Source: Planctomycetaceae bacterium
Lineage (GTDB): Bacteria; Planctomycetota; Planctomycetia; Gemmatales; Gemmataceae
NCBI GenBank assembly: GCA_013823135.1
Contig: PNLP01000001.1
Coordinates: 310,001 to 374,000 of the forward strand
DNA: 64,000 nt
Reading direction: 5' to 3'
Part shown: in pieces, positions 41,838-51,290 of the stretch
Numbering within the stretch: position 1 is the stretch's first letter
Layout: each line of letters starts with the position of its first letter
The notes under the pieces: model-generated
Databases searched by the model: none
Seen by the model: only the letters and a program-made list of their open reading frames with translations
Told to the model about the DNA's origin: nothing
Program-made: the position numbers and the translations under genes

Positions 41838-42020
41838 GGGGATCTCCTGTTAAGTGCGTGCAACTCGATTGAGCACAGTTTACGTGAGTCGCAGGTGCAG
41901 TGGCCCTTGGTTCGCCGCAGCCTCGCAGGTTTCCCGGAATAAAGTCGTGGCAGGGGGATCATTTATCTGAACGCAGCACTTCTGCGATAAACGCTCAGAA
42001 CACACTCCTAAAGGTGCGGT

Positions 42021-42491
42021 ATGTGGTACGGCTTGTGCGCCGACCTTGTGGTCGCCATTCACCTTGCCTACGTCGGTTTCGTGGTCTTCGGACAGTTGTT
42101 CATCATCCTCGGTGCGGCGATGAAATGGCAGTGGGTTCGCAACCCGTGGTTCCGCTACCTGCACCTGCTCGCCATCGCGATTGTTGCGGTCGAAGCGATC
42201 CAGGGTTGGCCGTGCCCGCTCACCGTGTGGGAAGCCCAACTCCGCGAACTCGGCGGTCAGACGTTCAATGGCAGCGAGTCGTTCATGGGCAAGCTTCTGC
42301 ACGAAATCCTGTTCGTTGAGAACGTCCCGCAACTCGCGCTCGACACGGGGTACGTCGCGACGATGCTCCTCGTTCTCCAGGGGCTCATCATGTACCCGCC
42401 ACGCTGGTTCCGGACCGGCAAGCCGGTCGAGGCAGTGGCCACGCCCAACATGGGCACGAGCTACGACACGGGCATGATGGCCACCGCGTGA
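42021..42491 (+). CDS. DUF2784 family membrane protein
   Basis: A 156-residue protein with about four membrane helices (LVVAIHLAYVGFVVFGQLFI, FRYLHLLAIAIVAVEAIQGW, and a later VATMLLVLQGLIMYPP). The GWPCPLTVWE motif with its conserved Cys and the LLHEILF motif are typical of DUF2784. No function is established for the family. ATG at 42021 is preceded by a weak AAGGTG. A terminator follows 41 bases after the stop, so it is probably a single-gene unit. Confidence 0.88.
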   Translation: MWYGLCADLVVAIHLAYVGFVVFGQLFIILGAAMKWQWVRNPWFRYLHLLAIAIVAVEAIQGWPCPLTVWEAQLRELGGQTFNGSESFMGKLLHEILFVENVPQLALDTGYVATMLLVLQGLIMYPPRWFRTGKPVEAVATPNMGTSYDTGMMATA

Positions 42492-42532
42492 CTCACCGCG
42501 AATCGATCTTGACACCCGCGGCAATTTGTTCG

Positions 42533-42562
42533 ACCCTCCGACAATCTTGCGGAGGGTTTTTC
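42533..42562 (+). terminator. Rho-independent terminator after the DUF2784 gene
   Basis: ACCCTCCG (42533-42540), a 9-nt loop and CGGAGGGT (42550-42557) followed by TTTTTCG. It ends immediately before the predicted TTG start of the glycosyltransferase. Confidence 0.85.
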
Positions 42563-42563
42563 G

Positions 42564-43841
42564 TTGTCACTCGTCGCGAACGTCGGGCTTGCGGTGCGGG
42601 CTGTCCGGCTCAAGTTTCGGTTGCTCACCGCATACGACACGTTCTGGCCAGCCGCCGCACGCGGTAGCCGACTGCTGCTCAGTGGCCGAGTCAGCACGTT
42701 CACACGCAAACTCTTCAACGAACTCCCCGACGCCCGCGACGCCGTCCCCGTCGAGGCGACCCGCACTGGCCCGCCACTGTTCCTGGCCGGGCACGTGCTC
42801 GGTCTCGGCGGCTACGATCACCTCGTGCTGAACATTCTCAAGGGGTTGACGGACGCTGGCGTGAAAGTGTGTCGCGATCGCCGTGCATGCTTCCGCAAAC
42901 AACTCGTTCCGATCCAACTGCGTCCCGTTGAAATGCGCCGCCGAGCGAACCACTTCCGCCTCGCGGTCGCGCCGCCGCACCTGTTACGCCGCTATCGACC
43001 GGATCGGAAAACGGCCGCGTTCACCATGTGGGAAACGGACACGCTTCCGGAAGGCTCCGTTGAACAACTGAACCGCTGCGGGCTGGTGATCGTCCCGAGT
43101 TCGTGGGGCCGCCGGTGTTTCCGTGCGAACGGCGTGCGGGTTCCGATCGAGGTGGTTCCGCTGGGCTACGACCCGAACACCTTCAATCGTGGGCCTGAAG
43201 TGGAGAGCGCCGATCCGCTGCGCCGCTGGGGTCGCCGTGCGAACCTGACGTGTACGTTCGGCACCGCCGGCGCGCTCGATGAGGGCGGCCTACGCAAGAA
43301 CGTGCAGCGAGTGATCGACCTGTTTCAGCGTGAGTTCCCGAACGAACGCGATGTGCGACTGCGGGTCAAGATTACCCCCAACTCGCCGCGAGTGGATACG
43401 CACGGCGACGCACGAGTGGAGGTGCTGGACACGCACCTGACGCCCGCCGAACTCGCGGAGTGGTATCGCTCGTTGAACGCCTTCGTGAACGCATCCGCCG
43501 GGGAAGGGTTTGGGCTCCACCTGCTCGAAGCGATGGCGTGTGGGGTGCCGTTGATCTCGTCGCGGTTTGGCGGTGTGGGTTCGTTCTTCGACGCACGCGC
43601 GGGTTACGAGGTGCGCTCACGCCCGTGCCGTGCCGACAACGCGATTTACCAGGGAACGTGGTCCGACCCCGACAACAACGACATCATGGCGAGCCTGCGG
43701 GGAATTTACCGAGATGGCGAAACCGCACGGCTCACGGGGATCGCTGCTGCCGAGCGTGCCCAGAAATTCCGCTGGGAAGACACGACGCGAAGGCTCGTGG
43801 TTGCCCTGATCCAGAACGGATTCATCCAACCCGTGGCGTGA
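42564..43841 (+). CDS. Group 1 (GT4-like) glycosyltransferase
   Basis: A protein of up to 425 residues with the retaining GT-B pattern. Its N-terminal domain contains FLAGHVLGLGGYDHLVLNIL. The C-terminal nucleotide-sugar domain contains IEVVPLGYDPNTF and the EX7E motif in GEGFGLHLLEAMACGVPLI. It transfers a sugar from an activated donor to an unidentified acceptor, probably for envelope polysaccharide. The start is uncertain: TTG at 42564 directly follows a terminator, and a GTG at 42594 is an alternative. No ribosome-binding site is clear for either. It ends 2 bp before a convergent zinc-ribbon gene. Confidence 0.85.
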   Translation: MSLVANVGLAVRAVRLKFRLLTAYDTFWPAAARGSRLLLSGRVSTFTRKLFNELPDARDAVPVEATRTGPPLFLAGHVLGLGGYDHLVLNILKGLTDAGVKVCRDRRACFRKQLVPIQLRPVEMRRRANHFRLAVAPPHLLRRYRPDRKTAAFTMWETDTLPEGSVEQLNRCGLVIVPSSWGRRCFRANGVRVPIEVVPLGYDPNTFNRGPEVESADPLRRWGRRANLTCTFGTAGALDEGGLRKNVQRVIDLFQREFPNERDVRLRVKITPNSPRVDTHGDARVEVLDTHLTPAELAEWYRSLNAFVNASAGEGFGLHLLEAMACGVPLISSRFGGVGSFFDARAGYEVRSRPCRADNAIYQGTWSDPDNNDIMASLRGIYRDGETARLTGIAAAERAQKFRWEDTTRRLVVALIQNGFIQPVA

Positions 43842-43843
43842 GC

Positions 43844-44149
43844 CTAACCTCGCCCGAGGATCATCAAGCCGACAGCCAACAGCATTAGAACGATAAGCAA
43901 CCACGCGGACCACCGCATTCCGCTGGCGTGGTCTTCCCTCGAGATGAACTCGCCACACTTCGGGCACTGCTCCGAATCTTCCAGGATCTCCGCTTTGCAA
44001 TACGGGCAAGCAACCGTGGCCGGTCCGTCGTCGTCATAGAGCCCGGCAGGGTAGGTCTCCGGGTCTTCAGGGTCGTACTCGTCCTCGTCCCAATCTTCGT
44101 CGTCGTCATCTTCTTCCGGGTCTGGTTCGTTGTGCCGCGTGCGAGCCAC
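43844..44149 (-). CDS. Zinc-ribbon protein with acidic N-terminus and C-terminal membrane anchor
   Basis: A 101-residue protein. Residues 8-43 are extremely acidic (Asp/Glu-rich). A zinc ribbon follows: CPYC (48-51) and CPKC (62-65). One membrane helix spans about 80-98 (WSAWLLIVLMLLAVGLMIL). The architecture suggests a tail-anchored cytoplasmic protein. No function recognised. It is 42 bp downstream of a 73-residue gene and probably in the same transcript. Confidence 0.8.
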   Translation of the reverse strand: MARTRHNEPDPEEDDDDEDWDEDEYDPEDPETYPAGLYDDDGPATVACPYCKAEILEDSEQCPKCGEFISREDHASGMRWSAWLLIVLMLLAVGLMILGRG

Positions 44150-44191
44150 TGGCGGTTCCTCCAGATTGTGCAGTCTCTCGCGGCAACGAGT

Positions 44192-44413
44192 TCACGCCCC
44201 GTGAACTTCCTCCAGGATCGCGTCTGCCAGCGACCGCAGTTCGGCAACGAAGTCGCTGACACGGCTCGCCTCGCTGGCCCGCGTCTCCGGATCCTTGGCC
44301 CGTACATACGCATCCCGTGCTCGGGAGAGTTTCTGGATGACAGGCCACATCCGCGTTGCTGGCGGTTGGGCCGCCATCCCCGTGGGTTGTTCCGTGTGTG
44401 CCGTAGCATTCAT
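44192..44413 (-). CDS. Small helical protein (unknown function)
   Basis: A 73-residue soluble protein. Residues 22-70 predict helical hairpins (VIQKLSRARDAYVRAKDPE, SRVSDFVAELRSLADAILEE). No known domain. ATG at 44413 and adjacency to the acidic zinc-ribbon gene support it as the first gene of a two-gene unit. Confidence is moderate because it is short. Confidence 0.6.
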   Translation of the reverse strand: MNATAHTEQPTGMAAQPPATRMWPVIQKLSRARDAYVRAKDPETRASEASRVSDFVAELRSLADAILEEVHGA

Positions 44414-44580
44414 GTCCGACCCCGCCCTCGTGAGATTGCTTCCGAGAGCCGATTTTGGGCGTGTCGGATGCCACTTTCCAGCGGTACCCGCTTCATCTCG
44501 TGCCTCGCGGGCTTCACGGGGGTAGGCGGATCGTCACACCCGGCGCAACCCACACAAGCCGGTCTGAGAAGCCGTTCCGG

Positions 44581-46161
44581 TTACTTCGCCCGTGCCGGTT
44601 CCAACCCAGCGGCATCAAGGTCTAGGTGGTAGAGAATCTGGTTGTAATCGTAGCGCGGGGTCTTCTCGGGGTTGCCCGAAAAGTCGCTCGTGTACGTCCC
44701 CTCGAAGTGGATCACACGTCCCCCGTCGCGGTCGAGAAAGGAGTGGTGACACACGTTGTAAAACGTCTGCCGGTCGTGCGTCACCACCTTCACGGCCTTT
44801 GGGAATGGTCCCATCGGGTCGCTGGCTTCGGCGTACCATACCTCGCCGAGATGCGACGACTTCCCGCCCACTTGCCCCGCGAGCAAGACCCAGCGCTTGC
44901 GGTGTTCATTCCACCGGACGGTTCCGTTGTGGAGTTGAACTCGCTCGGCCGCGTTGCTCGCGTTCGCGGGGTAGTACCGTGTATGCTCCGGCTTCAGTTT
45001 CCCCGCCTTCACAAGTGCTGCTTCCGCATCCGATCCCATCGGAGGAAGTTCCGACTGCCAACGCCAGATGGGTTTCCCGTTGTCGTCCAACTTCAGGCTG
45101 GTCGGGCGGTCCTTCTCGGTCGCGGTTGCACAGGTGAACGCCTCGTACTTTTTCGAGTCGAGCACATCCTTGAGCGTCGCGGGTACCCTCACATCAATCG
45201 CCGCTTGCCCGCACAAGAGCCACTTCTTGCCGGCTTCTTCATAGGGTTCGGGATGACCGCGTGGGAATCGCCATGTCTCGGCGAGCGGCAGTTCCTTGAC
45301 CGGTTCGAACACTGCCCTCGCGTCGTCGAACACGGCGATGCCATGTTCGAGTTCGTCGGCCAGACCTTTCCGCCGCGAGTAGTGTGCGACCAGTTTCTCA
45401 ACCCCCTTCTCGTCGGGAACCGTGCAAAGACCGTCGATCCAGATCACGCCCTCGGGCCGGGCCGCGAGTGGCATCATCGCGCGAGAGAATCCCGATTTGT
45501 CCACGAAGTAGTTGAACGAGATGCCAGCCGAAGGATCGAACTTTGCCGTCGGCAGCGGAGTCTTCGCGCCGCTCGTGCGAAACATCCCGAGGGGGTAGTT
45601 CATCCGCTGCGTGTCGCCCCAGAACCAGTACAGTTCCCCCTTATATGGAACGACTTGCACGGAGTCTTGCCCAGCCACGAGCCCAGGGTTCGCCGCCTCC
45701 GCGAGTGGGGATGGATACCCGAGAAGGAGGGTATCGCGATACCGGCCTTCGCCAGTCAACCGGCAGAGTCGCTCGGCGAGATTACGGCGGGTGACCTTGA
45801 TCTCTGTCACCTGTCCCGCTTTTGGGGTAACCCTCGCACCGGCGATCCCGAACCCATCCTTCTTCACCTCGTACCCGTGGCTGCGGACTGAGAAGAACAC
45901 CTCCCGGCCCATCAGTTCCGGTTCCTGGAACGCGACACGCCCCGCGTTGTCGGTCACGAACCGCATGCTGTTGACTGTGACGAGTTCGACAAGCGGCACA
46001 CCACGGCCCGTCTCGGCATCGACGACACGGATCTCAGCGTGAGGAGCTGTCTTTGGTGGGTCACCCACGCCTGACGATACGGGGAGCGAGAAACAGTAGA
46101 GAATGGTGGCAACGACCACGATCGTCAGCGAAACAGGGAATTTGGAGTGTGAGAAGTTCAC
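44581..46161 (-). CDS. Exported protein with carboxypeptidase-like regulatory domain and propeller-like body
   Basis: A 526-residue protein. Residues 1-32 are a signal peptide (LTIVVVATILYCFSLPVSSG). Residues 40-130 look like a carboxypeptidase-regulatory beta-sandwich (EIRVVDAETGRGVPLVELVT with FVTDNAGRVAFQEPELMG). The remainder has repeated Trp/Tyr blocks (YKGELYWFWGDTQRM, GTVRWNEHRKRWVLLAGQVG, SHLGEVWYAEASDPMGPFPK) resembling a five-bladed glycoside-hydrolase-type propeller. It may bind or cleave polysaccharide, but no catalytic set is certain. GTG at 46161 follows AAGGA. It is 33 bp downstream of the endonuclease/phosphatase gene on the same strand, so they may be an operon. Confidence 0.75.
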   Translation of the reverse strand: MNFSHSKFPVSLTIVVVATILYCFSLPVSSGVGDPPKTAPHAEIRVVDAETGRGVPLVELVTVNSMRFVTDNAGRVAFQEPELMGREVFFSVRSHGYEVKKDGFGIAGARVTPKAGQVTEIKVTRRNLAERLCRLTGEGRYRDTLLLGYPSPLAEAANPGLVAGQDSVQVVPYKGELYWFWGDTQRMNYPLGMFRTSGAKTPLPTAKFDPSAGISFNYFVDKSGFSRAMMPLAARPEGVIWIDGLCTVPDEKGVEKLVAHYSRRKGLADELEHGIAVFDDARAVFEPVKELPLAETWRFPRGHPEPYEEAGKKWLLCGQAAIDVRVPATLKDVLDSKKYEAFTCATATEKDRPTSLKLDDNGKPIWRWQSELPPMGSDAEAALVKAGKLKPEHTRYYPANASNAAERVQLHNGTVRWNEHRKRWVLLAGQVGGKSSHLGEVWYAEASDPMGPFPKAVKVVTHDRQTFYNVCHHSFLDRDGGRVIHFEGTYTSDFSGNPEKTPRYDYNQILYHLDLDAAGLEPARAK

Positions 46162-46194
46162 AGAATTCAGTCCTTCAGAATGCGATGGGTCTTC

Positions 46195-46995
46195 TCAATG
46201 GCCGGTCCACTCGAGTGCGGTCAGCACTGCCAGATGGTCGGATGGCTGTTCTTCGGAGGGCAACTTCGTGTCGTCGGCGATGGCGGGGGGAAGGCTTGGT
46301 CTGGCTCGCAACCCGGTGGTGTGGAACACGTAGTCTATGAGCAAGGCACGACCGTTCGCGACGGCGGTGCGAATTTGCGGGCTGTTGATGTGGGCGAAGG
46401 TGAATCCGGCGTCCTGCATGGTTTGTATGACGGCACTATCTGGGGCACAGTTGAAGTCGCCGCAGATTACCCATTCGTCACACGACGGGTCGAATCGTCG
46501 ACATTCCTCGAGCAACTCTACAACTTGTCGGTATCCGACCTGTTCTTCTCGCGGGGTATTCGGAGGGCTCCACCGAATGTGTGTGTTGGCGATTCCGAGT
46601 GTGTGGCCCTCGTGCTGCACGATAAGCAGCAAGCCGATGTGCCCCGAGTCTTCAGCATTCGTGCTCTCGCGATCGCGAAATTCTAGTCGCCGCGACCGCA
46701 CCAGCCTGAAGTACTCATTGCGAGCGAATGTCGCGCAGCCATCGGGTCGGCCCCGTCCCTTTTGCTCGAAAAGCCCGAAGTATCCAAGTTCCGCGAGTCG
46801 GTTGTTCAAGCTCTTGAAGACCTCGGGTTCGACCTCCTGGAGGCAGAGGATATCTGCGTCGAGTAACTCAACATGGCGAACCACGGCCGGCACTCGCGAT
46901 TCGTTCTGAAGCAGGTGCTTGGCCACTCCGGGATACCATTCTGGCCGGATGTACGCAGAGGCCAGAATGTTGTACGTCGCCACCGTGAAGGCCAT
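46195..46995 (-). CDS. Endonuclease/exonuclease/phosphatase (EEP) family protein
   Basis: A 266-residue DNase I/CCR4-like hydrolase. Visible motifs are ATYNILAS, LDADILCLQEVE (metal-binding Glu), NTHIRW, VICGDFNCAP and the final PSDHLAVLTALEW (catalytic Asp-His). Members cleave nucleic acids, phosphoinositides or deadenylate RNA; the CCR4-like spacing is noted but the substrate is unknown. ATG at 46995 has GGAGACAGG upstream. No signal peptide, so intracellular. Confidence 0.9.
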   Translation of the reverse strand: MAFTVATYNILASAYIRPEWYPGVAKHLLQNESRVPAVVRHVELLDADILCLQEVEPEVFKSLNNRLAELGYFGLFEQKGRGRPDGCATFARNEYFRLVRSRRLEFRDRESTNAEDSGHIGLLLIVQHEGHTLGIANTHIRWSPPNTPREEQVGYRQVVELLEECRRFDPSCDEWVICGDFNCAPDSAVIQTMQDAGFTFAHINSPQIRTAVANGRALLIDYVFHTTGLRARPSLPPAIADDTKLPSEEQPSDHLAVLTALEWTGH

Positions 46996-47178
46996 GACCT
47001 GTCTCCGTTCTGACAACCTCCATCTCCCTTGATTGTTGGGAGCAGCGCTGCGTTAAGTATAGCAGAAGGAAGTCCTTCTCAAATCCGTGGGGATGAACTC
47101 GAAACCGGCCTCCGTAATCTTGTCTTAAGACTTCGCAGACACGCGAATTCGATTCTGTTTGGGATGAGATTCCCGCCC

Positions 47179-47955
47179 ATGATGATCGACCGACTCGCTA
47201 CATGTGATCGAATCACACTCGATCGCCACGTTCGCGCTGGCTTACCTTTTGTGGTGCCGGGGTTCGCTTACCACTGGCCCGCTTGCGCGAAGTGGTCGCC
47301 GGAGTACCTCGCCGATGCGTGCGGGAACACGCCCATTCCCGTGAGCCAGTACCCCGACGGCGTCACGCTTGAGAGCAAAGTCAAGATGACCGTGCGAGAC
47401 TACCTCGCTGCCATCTCGGCGACACCTGACAGTTGGAAACAGCACTACATGGAGTCGGTGGAACTCGCGGAGTTGTCGGAAGACCTGTATCGCGACGTGC
47501 CGATCCCCGCCGAGTTCGACGACCTGCCTGGGGTTTCGGACACGGTGTTTTTTGGCCTGAACACCGGGAGTTGTTGCCACATCCACGCCCACGAGGAAGC
47601 CATCGTGTTCCAGGTGATGGGCACGAAGGTCTTCACGATCTACCCGCCAGCCGACGTTCGCCACCTCTATTTCGAACCTGTTACCCGCGACTATCGCCGC
47701 AGCCGGGTCTCGTTTCCCGATGTGGATTACCAGCATTTCCCACTCGCCCGACGACTGACCCCAATCGATGTGGTTCTGGAACCCGGCGACGCACTTTACC
47801 TACCCGTACACTGGGCACACTGGACCGCAGCGGAAGGGTTCACGTTCACGCTCACTCGCTTCTTCGAGGCACGCCTGCGCGACTATTGCTTTCCTACGCC
47901 AGGAATCCGCTGCATCCTCGGAAGAATCCTCCAACTGGTTCGCGGCGGAAAGTGA
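47179..47955 (+). CDS. Cupin-like / JmjC-type oxygenase domain protein
   Basis: A 258-residue protein resembling the cupin_8 (JmjC) family of Fe(II)/2-oxoglutarate hydroxylases. The N-terminal PFVVPGFAYHWPACAKWSPE is typical, and GTKVFTIYPPADVRHLYF follows the metal site. The metal-binding region is HIHAHEEAIVFQV (His 134 and 136); the canonical HxD is not clear here. The distal His lies in LPVHWAHW. Start at 47179 or 47164; the frame runs upstream to 47029 but without homology. It may hydroxylate a protein or small molecule. Convergent with an amidohydrolase across a terminator. Confidence 0.78.
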   Translation: MMIDRLATCDRITLDRHVRAGLPFVVPGFAYHWPACAKWSPEYLADACGNTPIPVSQYPDGVTLESKVKMTVRDYLAAISATPDSWKQHYMESVELAELSEDLYRDVPIPAEFDDLPGVSDTVFFGLNTGSCCHIHAHEEAIVFQVMGTKVFTIYPPADVRHLYFEPVTRDYRRSRVSFPDVDYQHFPLARRLTPIDVVLEPGDALYLPVHWAHWTAAEGFTFTLTRFFEARLRDYCFPTPGIRCILGRILQLVRGGK

Positions 47956-47985
47956 GATAACCCAAGGCAGTATTCCGCAACAACC

Positions 47986-48014
47986 GAGCGGGCGAGACAG
48001 AACCTCGCCCGCTC
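47986..48014. terminator. Bidirectional terminator-like hairpin
   Basis: GAGCGGGCGAG (47986-47996), a 7-nt loop and CTCGCCCGCTC (48004-48014). It lies between the cupin-like gene and the convergent amidohydrolase gene. The downstream T content is modest. Confidence 0.65.
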
Positions 48015-48036
48015 ACGCTTTCACTCGGTACACCGA

Positions 48037-48984
48037 TCACAGCCCGTAGAACTTCACGGCGTTGTCGTGGAACAGCTTCTTCTTCTGCTCCTCGGGGCGA
48101 TCCTTTACGATGGATTGCAACGCGGTTGCCCAGTCGGCGTACTTCTCGACGCCCAGCAGGCAGACGGGCCAGTCGCCGCCGAACATCACGCGGTCCGGGC
48201 CGAACGAGTCCAGGGTGTGGTTGACGATCGGGGCGAGGTCGTCGAGTGTCCATTTCCCGCGTCCCGGGGCACTCGCGATGAACCCGCTCACCTTGCACAC
48301 GAGGTTCTTGCGCTTGGCGATGTCGGTCATGTCCTTCTTCCACTGGTCGCGCTCGGCCGGTGTGTGTTTCAGGTTCGCGTTGCCACAATGATCGAGGATG
48401 AACCGCGTACCCGGGCACTGATCGACCAGCTTCGCGAAGTCTGGGAGTTCCGCTGGCCGCACGCACAGATCGAAACTCAGTCCGAGTTCGCCCAGGAGCT
48501 TGATCCCCTTCACGAACTTCTCGTCGAGCGCGTAGCCCGCAGGCGTTTCCTTGACGTGGAGTACCTGGCGGATCCCTTTCACATACTTGTTTCCCTTGAA
48601 CTGGCTCGCATACTTCGCGAACCCGTCCGAATTCGGCCGGCCCGAGATCACTGCCGCACAGGTTGGCGTTTTCTTGCTCTCGCACAACTCGATGATGTAG
48701 TCCGCTTCTTTCTGCTGCTGCTCCGGCACGACATCGACTTCCATGTACACGGCCTTCACGACGCCGACGCCCTTGGTGGCCTCGGCGTACTCCTTGGGCG
48801 TGAAGCTGTGGCCGAGAATTTTACCTTCCGGGGTCTTCGGGTCGAACCAGGCGAGCTTGAACTTTTCGAGATCCCAGAGGTGCTGGTGCGTATCGACGAT
48901 GGGGAGCATCGGCTTTTCCTCGGCGTGTGAGAGTGCAAACGGTACGACGGCGGCTGAAGCGGCAACGAATTCACGGCGGTTCAT
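48037..48984 (-). CDS. Amidohydrolase_2 family protein, exported
   Basis: A 315-residue TIM-barrel hydrolase. A Tat-like N-terminus (NRREFVAASAAVVPFALSHA) precedes PMLPIVDTHQHLWDL, the HxH metal motif. Later features are ILDHCGNANL and RVMFGGDWPVCLLG. Related proteins are lactonases and decarboxylases acting on aromatic or sugar-lactone substrates. ATG at 48984 is chosen because the upstream frame extension lacks homology. Family name certain; substrate unknown. Divergent from an epimerase gene 105 bp away. Confidence 0.88.
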   Translation of the reverse strand: MNRREFVAASAAVVPFALSHAEEKPMLPIVDTHQHLWDLEKFKLAWFDPKTPEGKILGHSFTPKEYAEATKGVGVVKAVYMEVDVVPEQQQKEADYIIELCESKKTPTCAAVISGRPNSDGFAKYASQFKGNKYVKGIRQVLHVKETPAGYALDEKFVKGIKLLGELGLSFDLCVRPAELPDFAKLVDQCPGTRFILDHCGNANLKHTPAERDQWKKDMTDIAKRKNLVCKVSGFIASAPGRGKWTLDDLAPIVNHTLDSFGPDRVMFGGDWPVCLLGVEKYADWATALQSIVKDRPEEQKKKLFHDNAVKFYGL

Positions 48985-49089
48985 GGTGAGATCCCGGGGG
49001 TGAGGTTCTGCCGCAGTATACCGAGGTCGTGGTTCAGGGGAAACCGTTTCGCTTTGACACATCAACTCGGCTGCCGATACAACGACCCC

Positions 49090-49875
49090 ATGAAAACCAC
49101 CCAGCGAATTCTTGTCACGGGCTCGGCAGGCCGGATCGGAAGGGCCGCGGTTGCTGAGCTTGTTGCACGCGGTCACATCGTCACGGGCTTCGACGTCCGT
49201 GCCACACCCGGCTTACCGGCGGAGCGGTCCATCGTTGGCACCCTCACCGATGTTGATGCTATGCGGCGTGCGGCGACGGGAGTGGACGCGATCATTCACC
49301 TCGCGGCGACACCCGACGACGCACACTTCCCGCGAGGCACTCCGCCCAACGACGGCGACAACTTCGTATCGGAGCTGGTGCCAAACAACATCATCGGGCC
49401 GTATCAGGTGATGGAAGCCGCCCGTTCGCTGGGCATTCCTCGCGTGATCCTCGCGAGCACGGGGCAGGTGATCGACGGGCACCTGCGCGACGGCAACATC
49501 CCTGTGACGCCTGAGTCTCCGCCGCGACCGAGATATCTCTACGCTTGCACGAAGGTATTTCTCGAAGCGCTCGGGCAAGTGTATGCCAGGCAACACGGTA
49601 TCGCGGTGCTGGCGGTGCGGCTCGGCTGGTGTCCGCGTGATGCCGGGCAGGTCGCCGAGATTCGGGGGAGCGAGCTATTTCAGGACGTGTTTCTGAGCCC
49701 CGGCGATGCGGGCCGCTTCTTCGCTGCTACGGTTGAGACAAATCAGTTGCCACCGTTCGCAATCTTGTATGCAACGAGCCGTTTCACGCATCAGAAACGC
49801 TACGATTTGACCGCAAGTAAAGACGTGCTCGGGTGGGAACCGCGTGAAACATGGCCTGTGGGCGCGGATGCATAA
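49090..49875 (+). CDS. NAD-dependent epimerase/dehydratase
   Basis: A 261-residue extended short-chain dehydrogenase. The dinucleotide-binding motif is ILVTGSAGRIGRAAVAEL. The catalytic Tyr-x3-Lys is YLYACTK, with an upstream Ser/Thr in VILASTGQVIDG. The C-terminal ASKDVLGWEPRETWP is common in sugar epimerases and uronate dehydrogenases. The size fits uronate-dehydrogenase-like members, but the substrate is not determined. ATG at 49090. Confidence 0.88.
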   Translation: MKTTQRILVTGSAGRIGRAAVAELVARGHIVTGFDVRATPGLPAERSIVGTLTDVDAMRRAATGVDAIIHLAATPDDAHFPRGTPPNDGDNFVSELVPNNIIGPYQVMEAARSLGIPRVILASTGQVIDGHLRDGNIPVTPESPPRPRYLYACTKVFLEALGQVYARQHGIAVLAVRLGWCPRDAGQVAEIRGSELFQDVFLSPGDAGRFFAATVETNQLPPFAILYATSRFTHQKRYDLTASKDVLGWEPRETWPVGADA

Positions 49876-49896
49876 CTCCGACACGGAGGTTTATTC

Positions 49897-51198
49897 CTAC
49901 ACAGGCGGCTTGTCGCGTGCCATCTCAACCGCCTTCGTCGTGATGTAGTACTTCCCCAGGGTGTTTGCTCGTTCCCACGCGGGGACGGCTCGCGGATTGT
50001 GGAAGTACCGCACGAACTCATCCATCACCATCGCGAAGTGCTCCTCGTGGCCCGTGCGTAACTTATCGGGGATCTGGAGGTGAATGTCGGAGTTCACCTC
50101 CACCACCGCCAGCCCCGGTAAACGGCCGCGCATCAACTCGCACTTGTTCGAAAGGCGACGGAGCAACTCCTGGTGATCGGCGGGGTTTAGCGAGGTGATA
50201 AAAACCTCGGGTTGGTTGCCAGGTTGTTGCCGCACCTCGACCCGTGACTGTGTCCCTTGTGCGATCATCGTGTGTGTGTCCGAACCGCCCGTGGGTGCCT
50301 CGAATTCCCAGTGGGTTGCGATCTTTACATGCACTCCGGAGAGTGTGAATGTGGTCGTGTTGTTCCCTGCGTAGTAGAGCTGTTCGTTCACGGCTCGCGA
50401 AGTAAGTTGCGGCGGATACCCGGCCAGTCCGGTCACGGCACAGAACTCGTTTTCCGACAGCAGCAGTGGCCAGCTTTCTGCCGCGAGGTGATGGATGTCG
50501 GAACGGTAGTTAATCATCCGATCTGGCGACACAAACCAGAGTGCCAGGTCGGCGAGGTGCGTACCTACATCTGCCAGCGATTCACCAGCAACTCCAGAAT
50601 CGAACCACCACCATGGTCGCACAAGTGGCTGACCCGCCACGGTTTTCATGAGGTAGTGCCGACTTTCGAGACTCAGTGCAGGCTTCGAGGGCGTTCCCAC
50701 TTGCCACTTTCCGAAGATTGACGGATCACGCACTAACTCGCGGACCAGTTGATTGGTCACCTCATACCGCTCTGTCATAACGTCGCATACCAGTACATCG
50801 CGCAGATCGGTTTCCCGGTACAGTTCTTCGATCTTCGGGAAATCCGTGAACTCAACGACCCACGGCTTATCAGCGATCACATGGAGGTTGTTGGATACCG
50901 CAAGTCGCATGAGGTCGATCTTGGGGCGATTGCGGCCGGAAAGGAAGACGACGTTACCGGGTTGTTCGCGGTGGAATCGCTCGACCCAGTTTTGTCCGGC
51001 ACGCAGGTCGATCTCCCACGTGGTGGGGTTCTCCTGGCGATTGTTGAACGACGCGAGTTTCTCGACGTAGGTAGCCGTGTCGGCGTCGAGCGGCGCGTAT
51101 ACGTAGTTCCGGGTTGCGACCCCTGGAATCATCCGCTTCTGGATGAGGGCAGCGTGGAAGTGCCCCGGTGCGAGCGTCATCAGGCGGATTGGCTTCAT
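49897..51198 (-). CDS. Gfo/Idh/MocA-like oxidoreductase with distinct C-terminal domain
   Basis: A 433-residue protein without a signal peptide. The N-terminal IRLMTLAPGHFHAALIQKRM replaces the usual GxGxxG Rossmann loop with APGHFHA, so NAD binding may differ. HVIADKPWVVEF matches the family DKP motif. The middle has WWWFDSGVAGESLADVGTHL, typical of the putative-oxidoreductase C-terminal domain family (DUF-like in planctomycetes). Substrate unknown. Convergent with the epimerase gene (21 bp between ends) and divergent from the CobW-like gene. Confidence 0.8.
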   Translation of the reverse strand: MKPIRLMTLAPGHFHAALIQKRMIPGVATRNYVYAPLDADTATYVEKLASFNNRQENPTTWEIDLRAGQNWVERFHREQPGNVVFLSGRNRPKIDLMRLAVSNNLHVIADKPWVVEFTDFPKIEELYRETDLRDVLVCDVMTERYEVTNQLVRELVRDPSIFGKWQVGTPSKPALSLESRHYLMKTVAGQPLVRPWWWFDSGVAGESLADVGTHLADLALWFVSPDRMINYRSDIHHLAAESWPLLLSENEFCAVTGLAGYPPQLTSRAVNEQLYYAGNNTTTFTLSGVHVKIATHWEFEAPTGGSDTHTMIAQGTQSRVEVRQQPGNQPEVFITSLNPADHQELLRRLSNKCELMRGRLPGLAVVEVNSDIHLQIPDKLRTGHEEHFAMVMDEFVRYFHNPRAVPAWERANTLGKYYITTKAVEMARDKPPV

Positions 51199-51290
51199 GA
51201 CGATGGAACGCCCGCCGATGGCGATGGGTGGGCTTTGAGGGGTAAGGGGCTAAACTGACTCTCGACCCGACGTTCCCGGAGATTCTACTA